A DNA stretch of 64,000 bases from Bacteroidales bacterium (GTDB taxonomy: Bacteria; Bacteroidota; Bacteroidia; Bacteroidales; Lentimicrobiaceae): NCBI GenBank assembly GCA_024636955.1, contig JAGXGB010000004.1, forward strand, positions 1-64,000, read 5' to 3'. The position numbers were made by a program, and so were the translations under genes. Numbering within the stretch: the stretch's first letter is position 1; every line of letters begins with the position of its first letter. The notes under the pieces are model-generated. The model saw only the letters and a program-made list of their open reading frames with translations, was not told the DNA's origin and did not search any database. Positions 7,949-17,802 of the stretch are shown piece after piece.

Positions 7949-8061
7949 TACTCACATTGACCGGAAGAGGAGTTCATTTAAAACAAGAGGAGTTCACTCA
8001 AGCACTTGACTGGATTATAAGGTTCATTTTCACCAATCAAAACAAATGAAACAATAACACA

Positions 8062-9249
8062 ATGAAAACTAAAAATTTATTCTTTGCCTTCACGCTGGTT
8101 GTAATCTTCCTGGTCGGTTGTAAGAAAGAAAAGGAAGTGGAGAGTCTAACTCCGGAAGTCAAGACAAATGAAGCGACAGTTACCTCTGGTTCAGTTACTC
8201 TTAGCGGCAATGTGGTAAATGAAAATGGAGCTGCTGTTGTAACCCGCGGATTCTGTTGGAGCAGGAACCCTAATCCTGAATTAAATGATTCGGTAGAAAC
8301 CGCAGGTATGGGTCCGGGTGAATTTACTAATACTATTGGTGTCTTCACAAAAGCTGAAACCTATTACTTCAGAGCTTTTGCCACAAACGCTATTGGCACT
8401 TCGTTTGGAGAGGAACGGTCATTTACATCACAAGCTCTTCCTCCCGGCGATCCATCTATTTCATTAAAGCAAGGTGGAGCTTATGTGTCAACCAATACTG
8501 AAATCATTGTTGGCAACACTTTTTTGGTTGGCATCAATGGTATGAAGAATCAGTTCTCTGACAATAACTTGAGTCGTTTTAAATTCACTGTTGTTTCTTA
8601 CCTTATTCCAACTGTATTTATAGACTCAGTAATTAACACACCAACTTTTTCATGGGAGAGTGAATTGACTTTTACCGGTATTGGAGAGGCAGAACTGCGC
8701 TTTGAGTTATGGGATGAAGCAGGTAACAAAGTCCTGAAGAACCTCTTTATTACAGTGAAAGAAGAGCCAGGGTCGAGTGTAACTAAATTTACCGGCATTC
8801 AGTTAGGATCTTTTAATAATGCTACAGGAGGCTTTTTTGCTACGTCAACCGGTGATGTATATACCCCAGGTCAATTGGTAAATTCACCTGCTGATCAGGC
8901 TAAGATTGATTTTCTTTTTTTTAAAGGAGCCACTAATGCGAATGCAATTGCATCACCGGATGATGTATCAGCAAATACCATATTAGCCTTTCAACTCACC
9001 GCTTGGACAGAAAGGAATCAGACTCGTTTCAACAAAACCAATATGACTGTGGCACAGTTTGATGCTATTGGGGATAAGTTTGAATTCCCGCAATTCAATT
9101 CTAGTATGCAGACCACACTGGCTAATAACCTATCAGAAGGTGAAATCATCCTCTTTAAAACGGAGGAAGGCAAATTGGGGCTGATCAAGATTGTTGACCT
9201 GTACTCAAGAGGAGATGTTGCAGTTATTGATGTTGTGGTAGAGGAATGA
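8062..9249 (+). CDS. Surface or periplasmic lipoprotein with FN3-like domain
   Basis: The N-terminus has a lipoprotein signal with the lipobox LVGC (Cys20) followed by KKEKE, so the mature chain starts as a lipidated Cys. Residues ~40-120 form a fibronectin-like domain with the pattern ATVTSGSVTLSG...RGFCWS...YYFRAFATNAIGTSFGEE, common in surface lipoproteins of this phylum. The remainder (~125-395) is mixed beta sequence that I do not recognise; it ends GKLGLIKIVDLYSRGDVAVIDVVV. No sorting domain is present. It follows the T9SS protein at 5663 by 113 bp on the same strand and may be co-expressed with it. Confidence 0.75.
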   Translation: MKTKNLFFAFTLVVIFLVGCKKEKEVESLTPEVKTNEATVTSGSVTLSGNVVNENGAAVVTRGFCWSRNPNPELNDSVETAGMGPGEFTNTIGVFTKAETYYFRAFATNAIGTSFGEERSFTSQALPPGDPSISLKQGGAYVSTNTEIIVGNTFLVGINGMKNQFSDNNLSRFKFTVVSYLIPTVFIDSVINTPTFSWESELTFTGIGEAELRFELWDEAGNKVLKNLFITVKEEPGSSVTKFTGIQLGSFNNATGGFFATSTGDVYTPGQLVNSPADQAKIDFLFFKGATNANAIASPDDVSANTILAFQLTAWTERNQTRFNKTNMTVAQFDAIGDKFEFPQFNSSMQTTLANNLSEGEIILFKTEEGKLGLIKIVDLYSRGDVAVIDVVVEE

Positions 9250-9271
9250 TTTTTTAGATTTCTTTTTCTAT

Positions 9272-11287
9272 CTATTTTAAAATCAGTTTTCCTGTGAAAC
9301 TCGCCCCATTCGCACTAAATCGAATAAAATAAATTCCACTTGAGTAATTCGACAAACTAATGTGGGTCTCTTTTTCCGCTTTAACAACCTGCAGGAGTTT
9401 GCCGGAAATGTCGAGTATCTGGAGTTCTTTTATATCACCGGTTGTGAGAACAGTAATTTCACCTGAAGTAGGATTGGGGAAAAACTTGATACCTGGTACT
9501 TCATCAGGATTATCGTTTTTAGGCCAGGAATCATTGGGATTGATTGAATTGCCTGTGCCTTCCTGACCGGTTGCCTGAGTGGGCAAATTCTGTGAATAAG
9601 TGGAATCCTGAATTGTGCCGGTGGGTGGTGCTGGTCTGAAATCGATAGTAATATTATCAGGTTGAATGGAGGCTAATGTACGTGTTGAATCAACCACTTC
9701 ATGTGCTATAATTTTCTTCGCGAAAAGCACCGTGGTGTCTGACACTCCAAATTCAGCAACATCATCACAAGGAGTTGAATAAGTATACTGGCTAATAAGG
9801 CGTTTCAGAAGGTCGTTCAGGAGTTCAACATCGTATGAATCAGTAACCGGGGTTGCATGCGATGACCCAATCTTGCTGTGGTCAGTTAGGAATACGTAAG
9901 TACCATTGGTAGCCAACGCGATGCTTCGCATAAGGTACTCCAAAGGTAGCGCCATTGTTGAAGCTTCAGCACTTGCAACAATTGGTATAACCCTAATGCC
10001 TTTCTCAGCTGCTATTTTGGTTGCTGATTGCAATCGTGCTACGGTTGTTTCATTCCTAAAAGGTGGTGCGTCAAGTACGAAGAAAAGCAACTTCATGTGC
10101 GATGTTTCACTCCAGTTAAGGTTTACTGCAAGTTCAAGGGCTTTATCAACAACCTCTTCGCCACCACAAGTATGGTCTTGTGCTTTTACAAAAGCTGAGG
10201 TGATTGACTGATCGGAGGTGAAATCGCTTGAAAAGGTTTCAATAGGCTCTCCCTCAGCACAATAGAAAACAGATGCCGTGCGGGTGCTTAAATTTGGGTT
10301 GTTCTCGCTTACGAAAGAAAAAATATTATCAATTTCACCTTTCAGATATCTGATTTCATCATCCATAGAGCCGGTTGCATCAACTACGAACATAATGTCG
10401 ACCGTTTCGGGTGCCGTACATTCGACCGGCAGAATTACAACATTTATACCATCTCTAAATTTATGTGGATCATGATAATCATACGATTCATTATTATATT
10501 GTACCTGAAGGGATTTAACTTTCTCATATTTGTAACTGCCCATTCCAGTCCACAGTTCAGCTTTACCGGTATTGTCTGTCCTGGATTTCCAGATCACTGA
10601 ACCATCTGAGTTAATTAATTGAACTACTGCATTAACTATTGGCTTATTGCCATTTCCCTTGTCTTGTACTGAATATCGGTTATGTGGACTAAGGCGCCAG
10701 CGCTCATGCATATACTTCAAGTCCTTATCTTCAATATCCTGCCAAAGCTCCCATTTGCCAAAGTCGTTGAGCTCGGAAGCAGTGAGTTGTCCAGAACGAT
10801 AGAGGGAATCTTCTTTTGACCCCCTGTTGGGAATCAGATTAGTCACAGATTCTAAACTAAAACTTGTAACCGTTGCACCCGCAGAAGTCTTATCCTTATT
10901 AATAAGGCCGACTGAATAGTTGACTACCTCAAATTCCTCAAGTGCCACAATATTGGGTTTTAATTTGAAGTCAACCTTTAAAATTAAGTTTTGAGCGACT
11001 TTTATATTATTCTTGATGAAGGGGTCATAACCAACCATTGTAGCTTTAAGGTTATATACACCGACATTAATTTTGGAAGTATTGTAATTGCCTTCAAAAT
11101 CAGTAGTAGTTCCGGCTACCTGAACCCCATCTACCGTCATTATAGAGATATTAACGAAGGGGATAGGCTCATTTGTATCCTGTTCAGTAACCTTTCCTGT
11201 TATGGACCCGGTCTGTGCAAGCAAATTAAGGTTGAAGCCCAAAATGATAATTAATAAGTAACCAATTGTGAGAATGTAATTTTTCAT
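9272..11287 (-). CDS. T9SS-secreted von Willebrand factor A protein
   Basis: The signal peptide (1-25, ending LLAQ) is followed by a carboxypeptidase-regulatory-like beta-sandwich at 27-112 (TGSITGKVTEQDTNEPIPFV). A second Ig-like unit lies around 215-285. A VWA domain (about 297-480) starts VDIMFVVDATGSM, with the metal-site residues Asp303, Ser307 and likely Asp428 (FFVLDAPPF). The C-terminal ~75 residues (FFPNPTSGEITV ... GIYFIRFSANGASFTGKLILK) are a type A T9SS sorting domain. VWA domains with this metal site bind protein partners, so an adhesive or assembly role outside the cell is likely, but the partner is unknown. It is convergent with the lipoprotein gene and separated from it by 22 bp. 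Confidence 0.85.
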   Translation of the reverse strand: MKNYILTIGYLLIIILGFNLNLLAQTGSITGKVTEQDTNEPIPFVNISIMTVDGVQVAGTTTDFEGNYNTSKINVGVYNLKATMVGYDPFIKNNIKVAQNLILKVDFKLKPNIVALEEFEVVNYSVGLINKDKTSAGATVTSFSLESVTNLIPNRGSKEDSLYRSGQLTASELNDFGKWELWQDIEDKDLKYMHERWRLSPHNRYSVQDKGNGNKPIVNAVVQLINSDGSVIWKSRTDNTGKAELWTGMGSYKYEKVKSLQVQYNNESYDYHDPHKFRDGINVVILPVECTAPETVDIMFVVDATGSMDDEIRYLKGEIDNIFSFVSENNPNLSTRTASVFYCAEGEPIETFSSDFTSDQSITSAFVKAQDHTCGGEEVVDKALELAVNLNWSETSHMKLLFFVLDAPPFRNETTVARLQSATKIAAEKGIRVIPIVASAEASTMALPLEYLMRSIALATNGTYVFLTDHSKIGSSHATPVTDSYDVELLNDLLKRLISQYTYSTPCDDVAEFGVSDTTVLFAKKIIAHEVVDSTRTLASIQPDNITIDFRPAPPTGTIQDSTYSQNLPTQATGQEGTGNSINPNDSWPKNDNPDEVPGIKFFPNPTSGEITVLTTGDIKELQILDISGKLLQVVKAEKETHISLSNYSSGIYFIRFSANGASFTGKLILK

Positions 11288-11450
11288 TGGGTTAGTTTTT
11301 GGTTGCGAGGGAATCTATCTCTTAACTAAAGTTTTGTAGTAGCATTAAGCGTGTGTTGTATGCTTATCATCTAATTTAAGTGAGAGATAAAGCAAATATA
11401 GTAAGAAGAGCTTAAGATCAGACTAACATATTTAAGAAAAATTTAGCTTG

Positions 11451-12230
11451 TTAAGATTTAAGTAAATCACTGTTTAGCAGTAGGAGATATCTTATTTTAG
11501 AAAGAAATTCGCCCCCTAAGGCTGTAACATCTTTGGTTTTATTTATTCCCTCGAAAGCATATGTCTGATCACCGCAATCCTGCCTGATGAGGCGGATAAT
11601 ATCGCCATGCTTGATTTCCTTCATAAAGTTTATTGATACTTTTTTGGGGTAGTTCTTTTTATGGAAGTCAGTACTAAAGGTGTCCATCATCCAGTCGAAG
11701 TAACGTGTAGAGGTTACATGCCGGTTAACATCCAGGTCGAAGTATGTAACGTTTATGGTTGCAACTTCCTCTCCATGAACAGGGCCGAGTTTTTCAGGAT
11801 GGGATTTGATGGCATGCCTGGTGCTCAGTTCAGTAAACATGGAATCGGCCACACCTTCTAAAAGTTTAGGGCTCCGTGTAACTGCATCAACAGCCAGCCA
11901 CCCTGAAGTTGCTCTTGCAATGGTCTCCTGATTTTCATCCCTGATGAGAAAGTCCCTGAGATAAAGAAGCTTATCAAGGTCCTTTGGCCAGGTTTCTGCT
12001 TCACAGGGCTCATTCCATTTAAGAGGCCTGACAATTTCAACAGTGAATCGGCTGGCAACCCAAAAAAGCTTGTGCTGTTTAAATGCTTCGAAGCCAAAGC
12101 CAAGCTGATCAGCTGATTCAATGGCTGACTGGATAAGGATGTTAACCAGTGCTCCAAATCTGAGCCGGGCATACATATCAGTATCAGCTGAACTAACACG
12201 GTATGGTGTAGTAAGGATAAGATTACTCAT
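11451..12230 (-). CDS. Acyl-ACP thioesterase (FatA-like, double hot-dog)
   Basis: Hydrolyses acyl chains from acyl carrier protein in the cytoplasm. The first hot-dog starts with RVSSADTDMYARLRFGALVN and helix ESADQLGFGFEAF. The linker has the pattern WPKDLDKLLYLRDF typical of bacterial FatA-like enzymes. The second hot-dog carries DLDVNRHVTSTRYFDWMMD at 165-183, with Asn169 and His171 as the expected catalytic residues. Its length of 259 residues is normal for the bacterial family (plant FatA is longer because of a transit peptide). It is divergent from corA with a 60-bp shared promoter region. Confidence 0.85.
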   Translation of the reverse strand: MSNLILTTPYRVSSADTDMYARLRFGALVNILIQSAIESADQLGFGFEAFKQHKLFWVASRFTVEIVRPLKWNEPCEAETWPKDLDKLLYLRDFLIRDENQETIARATSGWLAVDAVTRSPKLLEGVADSMFTELSTRHAIKSHPEKLGPVHGEEVATINVTYFDLDVNRHVTSTRYFDWMMDTFSTDFHKKNYPKKVSINFMKEIKHGDIIRLIRQDCGDQTYAFEGINKTKDVTALGGEFLSKIRYLLLLNSDLLKS

Positions 12231-12263
12231 ACAGCAAAATTAATAATTACACTGCATTTTTCT

Positions 12264-12271
12264 TATCTTTG
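12264..12271 (+). promoter_or_regulatory. Bacteroidota -7 promoter element before corA
   Basis: TATCTTTG fits the phylum consensus TAnnTTTG and ends 19 bp before the corA start codon. No matching TTTG -33 element was seen at the usual spacing. Confidence 0.45.
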
Positions 12272-12290
12272 ATCATCACATTTATGTATA

Positions 12291-13172
12291 ATGAGCAACA
12301 TCAGGGAAGTAAAGTTCAAGACATTTGAATGGATAGATATAACCAATCCTCAAAAAGAGCAGTTGGTTGATTTAGCCAGAGAGAATAACATCGACTATTT
12401 GCAGGTATTGGATAGTCTTGAACACGGTCATTTACCTAAGTTTGAAAAACTTGCAGAATATAATTTTATCATCCTCAGGGCTTATACAGGCAAGAAGAAT
12501 GAACGCAAGTCAACAGTGAGTGAGTTATCAAATAAGGTGGCTTTCTTCTATAACACAAACAAGATTATCACTGTGCATAAAGCAAGATTTGACTTTATTG
12601 ACAAAGAAAGTGATAGTTTTAAATCTATACCGCACCTGCTTATTCATATTATCAATGATATGGTTGAAACTTTCGTGGAACCATCTGAATGGCACAGCGA
12701 CAAAATTGACCAGGTTGAAAAGACTATATTTCTCAAGGCCAAGTCAAAGATATCCATAGAAGAGTTGTACTTCCAGAAATCACAAACACGCATCATTAAA
12801 AAGCTAATGCAGATAACTCAGGAGGTTGTCAATAAGATTATTGTTAATAAAGAAACAGAAACATTGCTTCAGGATGTAAAGGACAAAATTCTCCGGCTCA
12901 TTTTGATTTATGATGAGGCAGTGGAGGATACAAATAACCTGATGAATACTTACCTGGCTCTCACAGCGAGCAAGAGTAATGATGTAATGAAATTGCTCAC
13001 CATCTTTTCCGCTTTCTTTCTGCCACTTACTTTCATTGTGGGACTTTACGGAATGAACTTTGATTTCATGCCTGAACTCCGTTGGAAGTACGGTTATTTA
13101 TTTGTTGTCATCTTTATGACATTGGTTTCGCTGATGATTTATTATTGGTTCAAAAAGAAGAAAATTATTTGA
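12291..13172 (+). CDS. corA: CorA-type magnesium/cobalt transporter
   Basis: A CorA-family channel for Mg2+ in the inner membrane. Residues ~1-230 form the cytoplasmic funnel, including the long stalk helix (TLLQDVKDKILRLILIYDEAVEDTNNLMNTY region). Two C-terminal membrane helices follow, separated by the signature YGMNF at ~253-257 and the loop DFMPELRWKYGY, and the chain ends in a basic KKKK tail. The usual extracellular loop after GMN reads FDFMPEL, close to the MPEL-type loop of CorA proteins. Its length of 293 residues is near normal. It stands alone, divergent from the thioesterase gene. Confidence 0.92.
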   Translation: MSNIREVKFKTFEWIDITNPQKEQLVDLARENNIDYLQVLDSLEHGHLPKFEKLAEYNFIILRAYTGKKNERKSTVSELSNKVAFFYNTNKIITVHKARFDFIDKESDSFKSIPHLLIHIINDMVETFVEPSEWHSDKIDQVEKTIFLKAKSKISIEELYFQKSQTRIIKKLMQITQEVVNKIIVNKETETLLQDVKDKILRLILIYDEAVEDTNNLMNTYLALTASKSNDVMKLLTIFSAFFLPLTFIVGLYGMNFDFMPELRWKYGYLFVVIFMTLVSLMIYYWFKKKKII

Positions 13173-13213
13173 AACAAACGTCATTTTGGTTATATGTTAC
13201 CTGGAAGAGGACA

Positions 13214-13432
13214 TTATACAGCCTCTTTAATCTCAACTATCTCATCATTAAATAGTACTACATCACCCGGCTTTAGTTTCTTTCGTTTTTGCGTTTCAGG
13301 TTGGTTGTTTACCATTACCTCCCCGGCAGTGATGACCTGATTGGCTTCACCACCGCTTTCTACCAGATTGAGTAGCTTAAGCAGCTGGTTTAGCTGTATA
13401 TATTCATGTCCTGTGTCAAGAGTGAATGTCAT
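13214..13432 (-). CDS. S4-domain RNA-binding protein (YbcJ-like)
   Basis: A 72-residue protein that is almost entirely one S4 fold: IQLNQLLKLLNLVESGGEANQVITAGEVMVNN followed by KRKKLKPGDVV. Proteins of this size bind structured RNA and some are associated with ribosomes; the exact target is not known. It is on the strand opposite to corA and separated from it by about 40 bp. The start at 13432 gives the normal length for the family. Confidence 0.85.
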   Translation of the reverse strand: MTFTLDTGHEYIQLNQLLKLLNLVESGGEANQVITAGEVMVNNQPETQKRKKLKPGDVVLFNDEIVEIKEAV

Positions 13433-13501
13433 GATGATGTTTAAAGTTTATAGTTACCAGGTTGCCTTGGTAAGTTCTTTTAGTTTTTTCTGCTTGATGA
13501 T

Positions 13502-15172
13502 TTATTTTATCACACTGATCTTTTTAATGGAAATACCACGCTCTGACCTAATGTTAACAATGTATAATCCATTAGGCCATGGTGTTGTGTTAATCTCCAT
13601 TTTCCCTGATGCATTAGCCTTTTCAAATACTATTTGACCAAGTTGATTGGTAACACTAATATTTGCTGATTTGGTGGTTACTTCTACCCACAGGGAATTG
13701 CCGGCAGGGTTTGGATAAACCATAGGTTCAGATGAAGCGTCAAGATCATTTATACCTACAGTAGATGCCAGGAACTGCGCGCCGACTATTGACTCGAATA
13801 TTGTACCCTGGGCAATAATTGGATTGCCAGATGCCGGTGCAAGACGGAAAAGGCCTGTTCCGTTTCCGCAACATAATCCATTGTTTCCTGAATCGTAAAT
13901 GAAAAATTCATAACATTCGGCTGCATCGCCGGCCGGAAGGGTAATGTCTTCTGTGTGCATAGTACCCGCTTCTGTGTATGGTCCACCGCTTGCTACAACG
14001 TCACCCTGGCTATTGAATATTTCCCAGGTTACTTCTTCAGGCGCATTATCAGTACGGATCTTAAGCTGCAATTGGTTACCAACTTCTAATGCACTTTCAA
14101 ATTGATGCACCAATGTGTCATTTTTAGTATATTCGTCATTAGTTTGATTCACCTGATCAATGTATATTTTCAATACATTATCTTGTTGTATACTGTAACT
14201 AATTTCTGGTAATTCAAGTACAGCTTTATCGAGGAAATTCATGTTGCCAGTCCATTGATAAGTATGAATATCTTCATTATTTACCTGATACTTTATGCTA
14301 AGGTTGGTAAGGTCATTGTTTCCATTGTTCCTGATTTTGATCTTAGGAATTAAACTTTCCTGGCAGTAACGGGGCAAAGCATTGGTTATCATCATTGATT
14401 CAACATCGTTATTATACACTGCCTGCATTGGATTGATCATAAGGTTGGCAGCCTGATGTATTTCCTTAGTTGTAGGATTCTGGATAAAGCTTACAACACT
14501 CAATTGGTCGAGGCTATATACATTTGCCAGCACCCAGTAATATTCAAGAATGACATATTCACCGGGTTGCATTGGGGTTGGCAGGGCTACACCTGTTTTG
14601 GTAGGTAATAATTTCTTGAGTACATTATAAAAATCCTTTTCACCGTTTGAGCCGGGAGCAGTATTAAAATGTATAAATTTCTCTATAACAGCCATGTATG
14701 CACTTATTGGGCCTGTAACAGGTGCAGTAGCTTCAACAAGCATAGTAACAAAGAGGGTGTCATTTGACGGCGAAAGTTGTTGGTTGACGCTGAGTGTAAA
14801 TGGTGAAGGCACTGCGTAACGGTTATTGATGATTGACATGTTGGTGGTCCAGCCATTAGGATGACCGTTGTATACATTTCCATCTATTACAGAATGCGGA
14901 ACACTGTTGACACCATAATATGAAACTTTCGCGCTGGGATCTGCTGTATTATGAAGATACATAGGATCATATCCCGGCCAGCTTGTATGGTAGTTGATAG
15001 TGGTCATTTTATCCGCATTATTCAACATAATATTGTGAATAGTTGGATTAACGGTTGCACATGGACCACAGGATGCCTGTGTAAAATGCTCAAGCATGAC
15101 CAGCCTCTGTGACTGACCAAAACCTGTTAATGCCATAGTTATCAACAATGTGAGTAAGGCTAAATTTTTCAT
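13502..15172 (-). CDS. Omp28-like secreted protein with thioredoxin-type CxxC and T9SS sorting domain
   Basis: After a signal peptide (cut near GFGQ, ~20), residues ~22-130 resemble Omp28-family thioredoxin-like domains: MLEHFTQASCGPCATVNPTI with the redox pair Cys35/Cys38 (CGPC), then YGVNSVPHSVIDGN with the cis-Pro position. The middle contains Ig-like and CUB-like segments (GLCCGNGTGLFRL adds further cysteines). The last ~75 residues (VYPNPAGNSLWVEV ... NGLYIVNIRSERGISIKKISVIK) are a type A T9SS sorting domain. A surface-exposed thioredoxin-like activity or simply a fold relic is possible; the CxxC is intact. Confidence 0.8.
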   Translation of the reverse strand: MKNLALLTLLITMALTGFGQSQRLVMLEHFTQASCGPCATVNPTIHNIMLNNADKMTTINYHTSWPGYDPMYLHNTADPSAKVSYYGVNSVPHSVIDGNVYNGHPNGWTTNMSIINNRYAVPSPFTLSVNQQLSPSNDTLFVTMLVEATAPVTGPISAYMAVIEKFIHFNTAPGSNGEKDFYNVLKKLLPTKTGVALPTPMQPGEYVILEYYWVLANVYSLDQLSVVSFIQNPTTKEIHQAANLMINPMQAVYNNDVESMMITNALPRYCQESLIPKIKIRNNGNNDLTNLSIKYQVNNEDIHTYQWTGNMNFLDKAVLELPEISYSIQQDNVLKIYIDQVNQTNDEYTKNDTLVHQFESALEVGNQLQLKIRTDNAPEEVTWEIFNSQGDVVASGGPYTEAGTMHTEDITLPAGDAAECYEFFIYDSGNNGLCCGNGTGLFRLAPASGNPIIAQGTIFESIVGAQFLASTVGINDLDASSEPMVYPNPAGNSLWVEVTTKSANISVTNQLGQIVFEKANASGKMEINTTPWPNGLYIVNIRSERGISIKKISVIK

Positions 15173-15381
15173 AATGTGATAGTTAGTAAATTATATTATC
15201 TGCAAAGTACGCAATAAAATATATAGCGAACATGGATGTTGATAAGTTTTCTGTTTAATTTTTAATACCGTGTTAGAGAGAAGGTATATATTTGCGCCTT
15301 GGGAGGTATGTTGTAGCACGGAAAGGTTGTTAAATTTTTGAAGTTTAACAGATTTTAATAATTTTAGCACGGTTTTTGTAT

Positions 15382-15389
15382 TATATTTG
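15382..15389 (+). promoter_or_regulatory. -7 promoter element for the gene at 15410
   Basis: TATATTTG matches TAnnTTTG 20 bp before the start codon. A second copy of the same octamer is at 15287-15294 in the same 237-bp gap. Neither has an obvious -33 TTTG at the standard distance. Confidence 0.45.
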
Positions 15390-15409
15390 CATAGAAAATT
15401 AAGCGGCTT

Positions 15410-16144
15410 ATGAAAAGAATCTTACTCTTATTTGCATCAATATTAATCCTTTCTGCTGTATCGGCTCAGTCGCTCAGTTTGAAGGACAAAGACGGAAACG
15501 ATATCACAGGCACAACTATTGATTTTTTGTGCACTCCTGCTGATGGATATGCTTCATTTAAACTTGATGTGCTTAATGTTGCGGCTACAGTTAAAAACGT
15601 AAAAGTTAAGAAGATTGAGATTAATATGCTGCCTTCAGTAGAAGGACTTACTATATGCTGGTTATCATGTTACCCGCCATTCGTATTTGAATCGCCAGAT
15701 GCGATAGCGATTGAGCCAAACATAATTTGCCCGAATTTTGAAGGCGATTTGGCTTTCGTACCAAATTCATTGGGTACATCAACAGCTAAGTTTGTATTCT
15801 TCGATGTTGACAACCCAAATGATTCAAGTTTTGTAATTGTGAATTACAACGTTGGTTACGTAGGAAGAAATGATATGCTTGCTAAAAGCATAAAAGTATC
15901 AAATGCTTATCCTAACCCTGCATCATCAATGGTATACGTGGACTATAAGCTACCTGCTAATACTACCAATGCAAAATTGAAGATCAGTAACCTGCTGGGA
16001 ACATCTGTTAGTAATGTTGATCTTACAAAAAATGAAGGCAAAGCAGCAGTAAATGTGAATGACCTTAAGAACGGTGTTTATTTTTACTCAATAATGATAA
16101 ATAATTCAGCGACTGTTACACGAAAATTCGTAGTGAAGCGTTAG
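15410..16144 (+). CDS. Small T9SS-secreted protein, unknown function
   Basis: The signal peptide (KRILLLFASILILSAVSAQS) is followed by one beta-rich domain (~20-150) with Cys residues in IDFLCTPADGYASF and in LTICWLSCYPPF, which could form disulphides. The C-terminal ~75 residues (KVSNAYPNPASSMVYVDYKL ... GVYFYSIMINNSATVTRKFVVKR) are a type A T9SS sorting domain. I do not recognise the N-terminal domain. It has its own promoter-like sequence and is followed by two strong hairpins, so it is probably a single-gene unit. Confidence 0.8.
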   Translation: MKRILLLFASILILSAVSAQSLSLKDKDGNDITGTTIDFLCTPADGYASFKLDVLNVAATVKNVKVKKIEINMLPSVEGLTICWLSCYPPFVFESPDAIAIEPNIICPNFEGDLAFVPNSLGTSTAKFVFFDVDNPNDSSFVIVNYNVGYVGRNDMLAKSIKVSNAYPNPASSMVYVDYKLPANTTNAKLKISNLLGTSVSNVDLTKNEGKAAVNVNDLKNGVYFYSIMINNSATVTRKFVVKR

Positions 16145-16188
16145 TATGATACTTGTTTAACTTGGATTACTTGTTTAGCTTAATGTGC

Positions 16189-16214
16189 AAAAACCCCGGC
16201 TTGCCGGGGTTTTT
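16189..16214 (+). terminator. Rho-independent terminator
   Basis: CCCCGGC and GCCGGGG pair around a 2-nt loop, flanked by A and T tracts, 45 bp after the stop of the gene at 15410. Confidence 0.85.
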
Positions 16215-16249
16215 ACTTGTTGTACAAATACCCGAACTTACAGAAATAG

Positions 16250-16280
16250 AAAAGAGGCTATCTGAAAGGTAGCCTCTTTT
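16250..16280. terminator. Bidirectional terminator between the gene at 15410 and metK
   Basis: AAAAGAGGCTA and TAGCCTCTTTT form an 11-bp stem with a 9-nt loop. The A and T ends let it work in both directions, most relevantly for metK on the minus strand. Confidence 0.75.
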
Positions 16281-16335
16281 CTATTAGTGAATTTCTATGA
16301 AAGGGAATTATTTTAATCTTTTCAGCATTAAGCTT

Positions 16336-17688
16336 CTAAGCATTAATCTTCTCAGTGGCTTTCATCGAAAAAGTTTCTTTGATAGTTTCAATATAGTCGA
16401 GGTTTTCCCAGGCAAAGAGTTTCACTTTCTTAAACGTACGCATTTCACCAAGTACTTCTCTTTTATAAGTGTCACCATTATTGTAATAAACCTCAACTTC
16501 ATATTCGCTGTTGTAATCCCTGCCGAAGTGTCCGTATTTAGCAGTAGGCAGGTAGATTGGATTGCGCAGTCCGAAGCGGTTAATAATAGCAAAAGGCCTG
16601 AGGTCAAAGATGGAATCGACAATCCGTGATATTTCTGAATCAGGCAGTATACTGCCTTTTGCATCAGTTACCTTAGCAGTGTTATATGTGTTTAGGTAAA
16701 GTCCGACAGGTTTTGCAATACCGATTGCGTAAGCGATCTGAACAAGTACTTCATCGGCCACTCCTGCAGCAACAAGGTTTTTTGCTATATGACGTGCTGC
16801 ATACGCTGCTGAACGGTCAACTTTTGAAGGGTCTTTTCCTGAGAAAGCTCCACCACCATGTGCTCCTTTTCCGCCATAGGTATCAACAATGATCTTACGT
16901 CCGGTTAATCCGGTATCACCATGAGGCCCACCAATAACAAACTTGCCGGTTGGGTTTACGTAGAGCTTGTAATCATTTTTAAATAGTTGACTGATAGAGG
17001 TTGGCAAATCGGCAATAGCCAGAGGTATCAGGATTTCCCTGACATCTTTGGTTATTGTGTTCTGCATGATCAGATCGCGCTCTTCTTCAGGAAGAGAAGT
17101 ATCAGCAAAGTCATCATGCTGAGTTGAGATTACGATGGTATCAATCCTAACAGGCTTGTTGTTGTCGTCATACTCAACAGTTACCTGCGACTTGGAGTCG
17201 GGGCGCAGGTAGGTCATAATCTTACCTTCCTTGCGGATCTCAGCCAGTTTTTGCAGTAGTATATGAGCCAGCTCGATAGGCATAGGCATGTGGTTTTCCA
17301 TATCATTGTTGGCATAACCAAACATCATCCCCTGGTCACCGGCTCCCTGGTCTTCAGGATTATCCCTTACTACTCCGCGGTTAATATCCTGCGATTGTTC
17401 ATGAATGGTTGAGATAATGCCACAGGACTCAGCTTCAAAGCGATATTCGTTACTTGTGTATCCGATCTCTTTTATGGTGTTGCGTACCACTTTCTGGATA
17501 TCAACATATCCTTCAGTGCGTACTTCGCCGCTGCAAATGGTTAACCCGGTGGTAACAAGTGTTTCGCATGCTACCTTTGAATTTGGATCAAACCGAAGGA
17601 ATTCATCAAGCAATGCGTCAGATATCTGATCGGCTACTTTATCAGGATGCCCTTCAGATACCGATTCTGATGTAAATAAATAACCCAT
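16336..17688 (-). CDS. metK: S-adenosylmethionine synthetase
   Basis: Makes S-adenosylmethionine from ATP and methionine. Signature blocks are present: [19 protein letters not shown] near the N-terminus (the ATP-site His), [12 protein letters not shown] (the ATP-binding hexapeptide region) and [19 protein letters not shown] (the P-loop-like motif). The protein is 450 residues, longer than the ~385 of E. coli. The extra length lies in central segments and a C-terminal tail, which I take to be normal for this phylum. The 5' leader holds a SAM-II-like aptamer candidate, so feedback control by its own product is likely. Confidence 0.95.
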   Translation of the reverse strand: MGYLFTSESVSEGHPDKVADQISDALLDEFLRFDPNSKVACETLVTTGLTICSGEVRTEGYVDIQKVVRNTIKEIGYTSNEYRFEAESCGIISTIHEQSQDINRGVVRDNPEDQGAGDQGMMFGYANNDMENHMPMPIELAHILLQKLAEIRKEGKIMTYLRPDSKSQVTVEYDDNNKPVRIDTIVISTQHDDFADTSLPEEERDLIMQNTITKDVREILIPLAIADLPTSISQLFKNDYKLYVNPTGKFVIGGPHGDTGLTGRKIIVDTYGGKGAHGGGAFSGKDPSKVDRSAAYAARHIAKNLVAAGVADEVLVQIAYAIGIAKPVGLYLNTYNTAKVTDAKGSILPDSEISRIVDSIFDLRPFAIINRFGLRNPIYLPTAKYGHFGRDYNSEYEVEVYYNNGDTYKREVLGEMRTFKKVKLFAWENLDYIETIKETFSMKATEKINA

Positions 17689-17728
17689 TATAGTATTAAG
17701 TTTAATAAGTAAGTACTATGAAACCGGG

Positions 17729-17802
17729 AGATTTGATCAAAGGCAGGATTTGCTTTAGCATTTTTTTAAATGGTTGCAATCAATCAAATCTCTCCATCAC
17801 GG
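17729..17802 (-). promoter_or_regulatory. SAM-II-like riboswitch candidate in the metK leader
   Basis: In the metK RNA sense, the leader contains the order GAUUUG (17790-17785), UUGCAACC (17779-17772), then UUUAAAAAAAUGCUAAAGC (17769-17751). This follows the conserved blocks of SAM-II aptamers as I remember them (GAUUUG, UUGCA, UUAAA, GCUAAA). AUGG (17797-17794) can pair with CCAU (17773-17770). GAUUUG can pair with CAAAUC (17752-17747), which makes a pseudoknot. Further downstream AUCAAAUCU (17737-17729) is an exact 9-bp complement of AGAUUUGAU (17791-17783), so the 5' strand of the aptamer has a competing partner. A -7 element TATTTTTG (17825-17818) is just upstream. The family call needs a covariance search. 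Confidence 0.55.
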
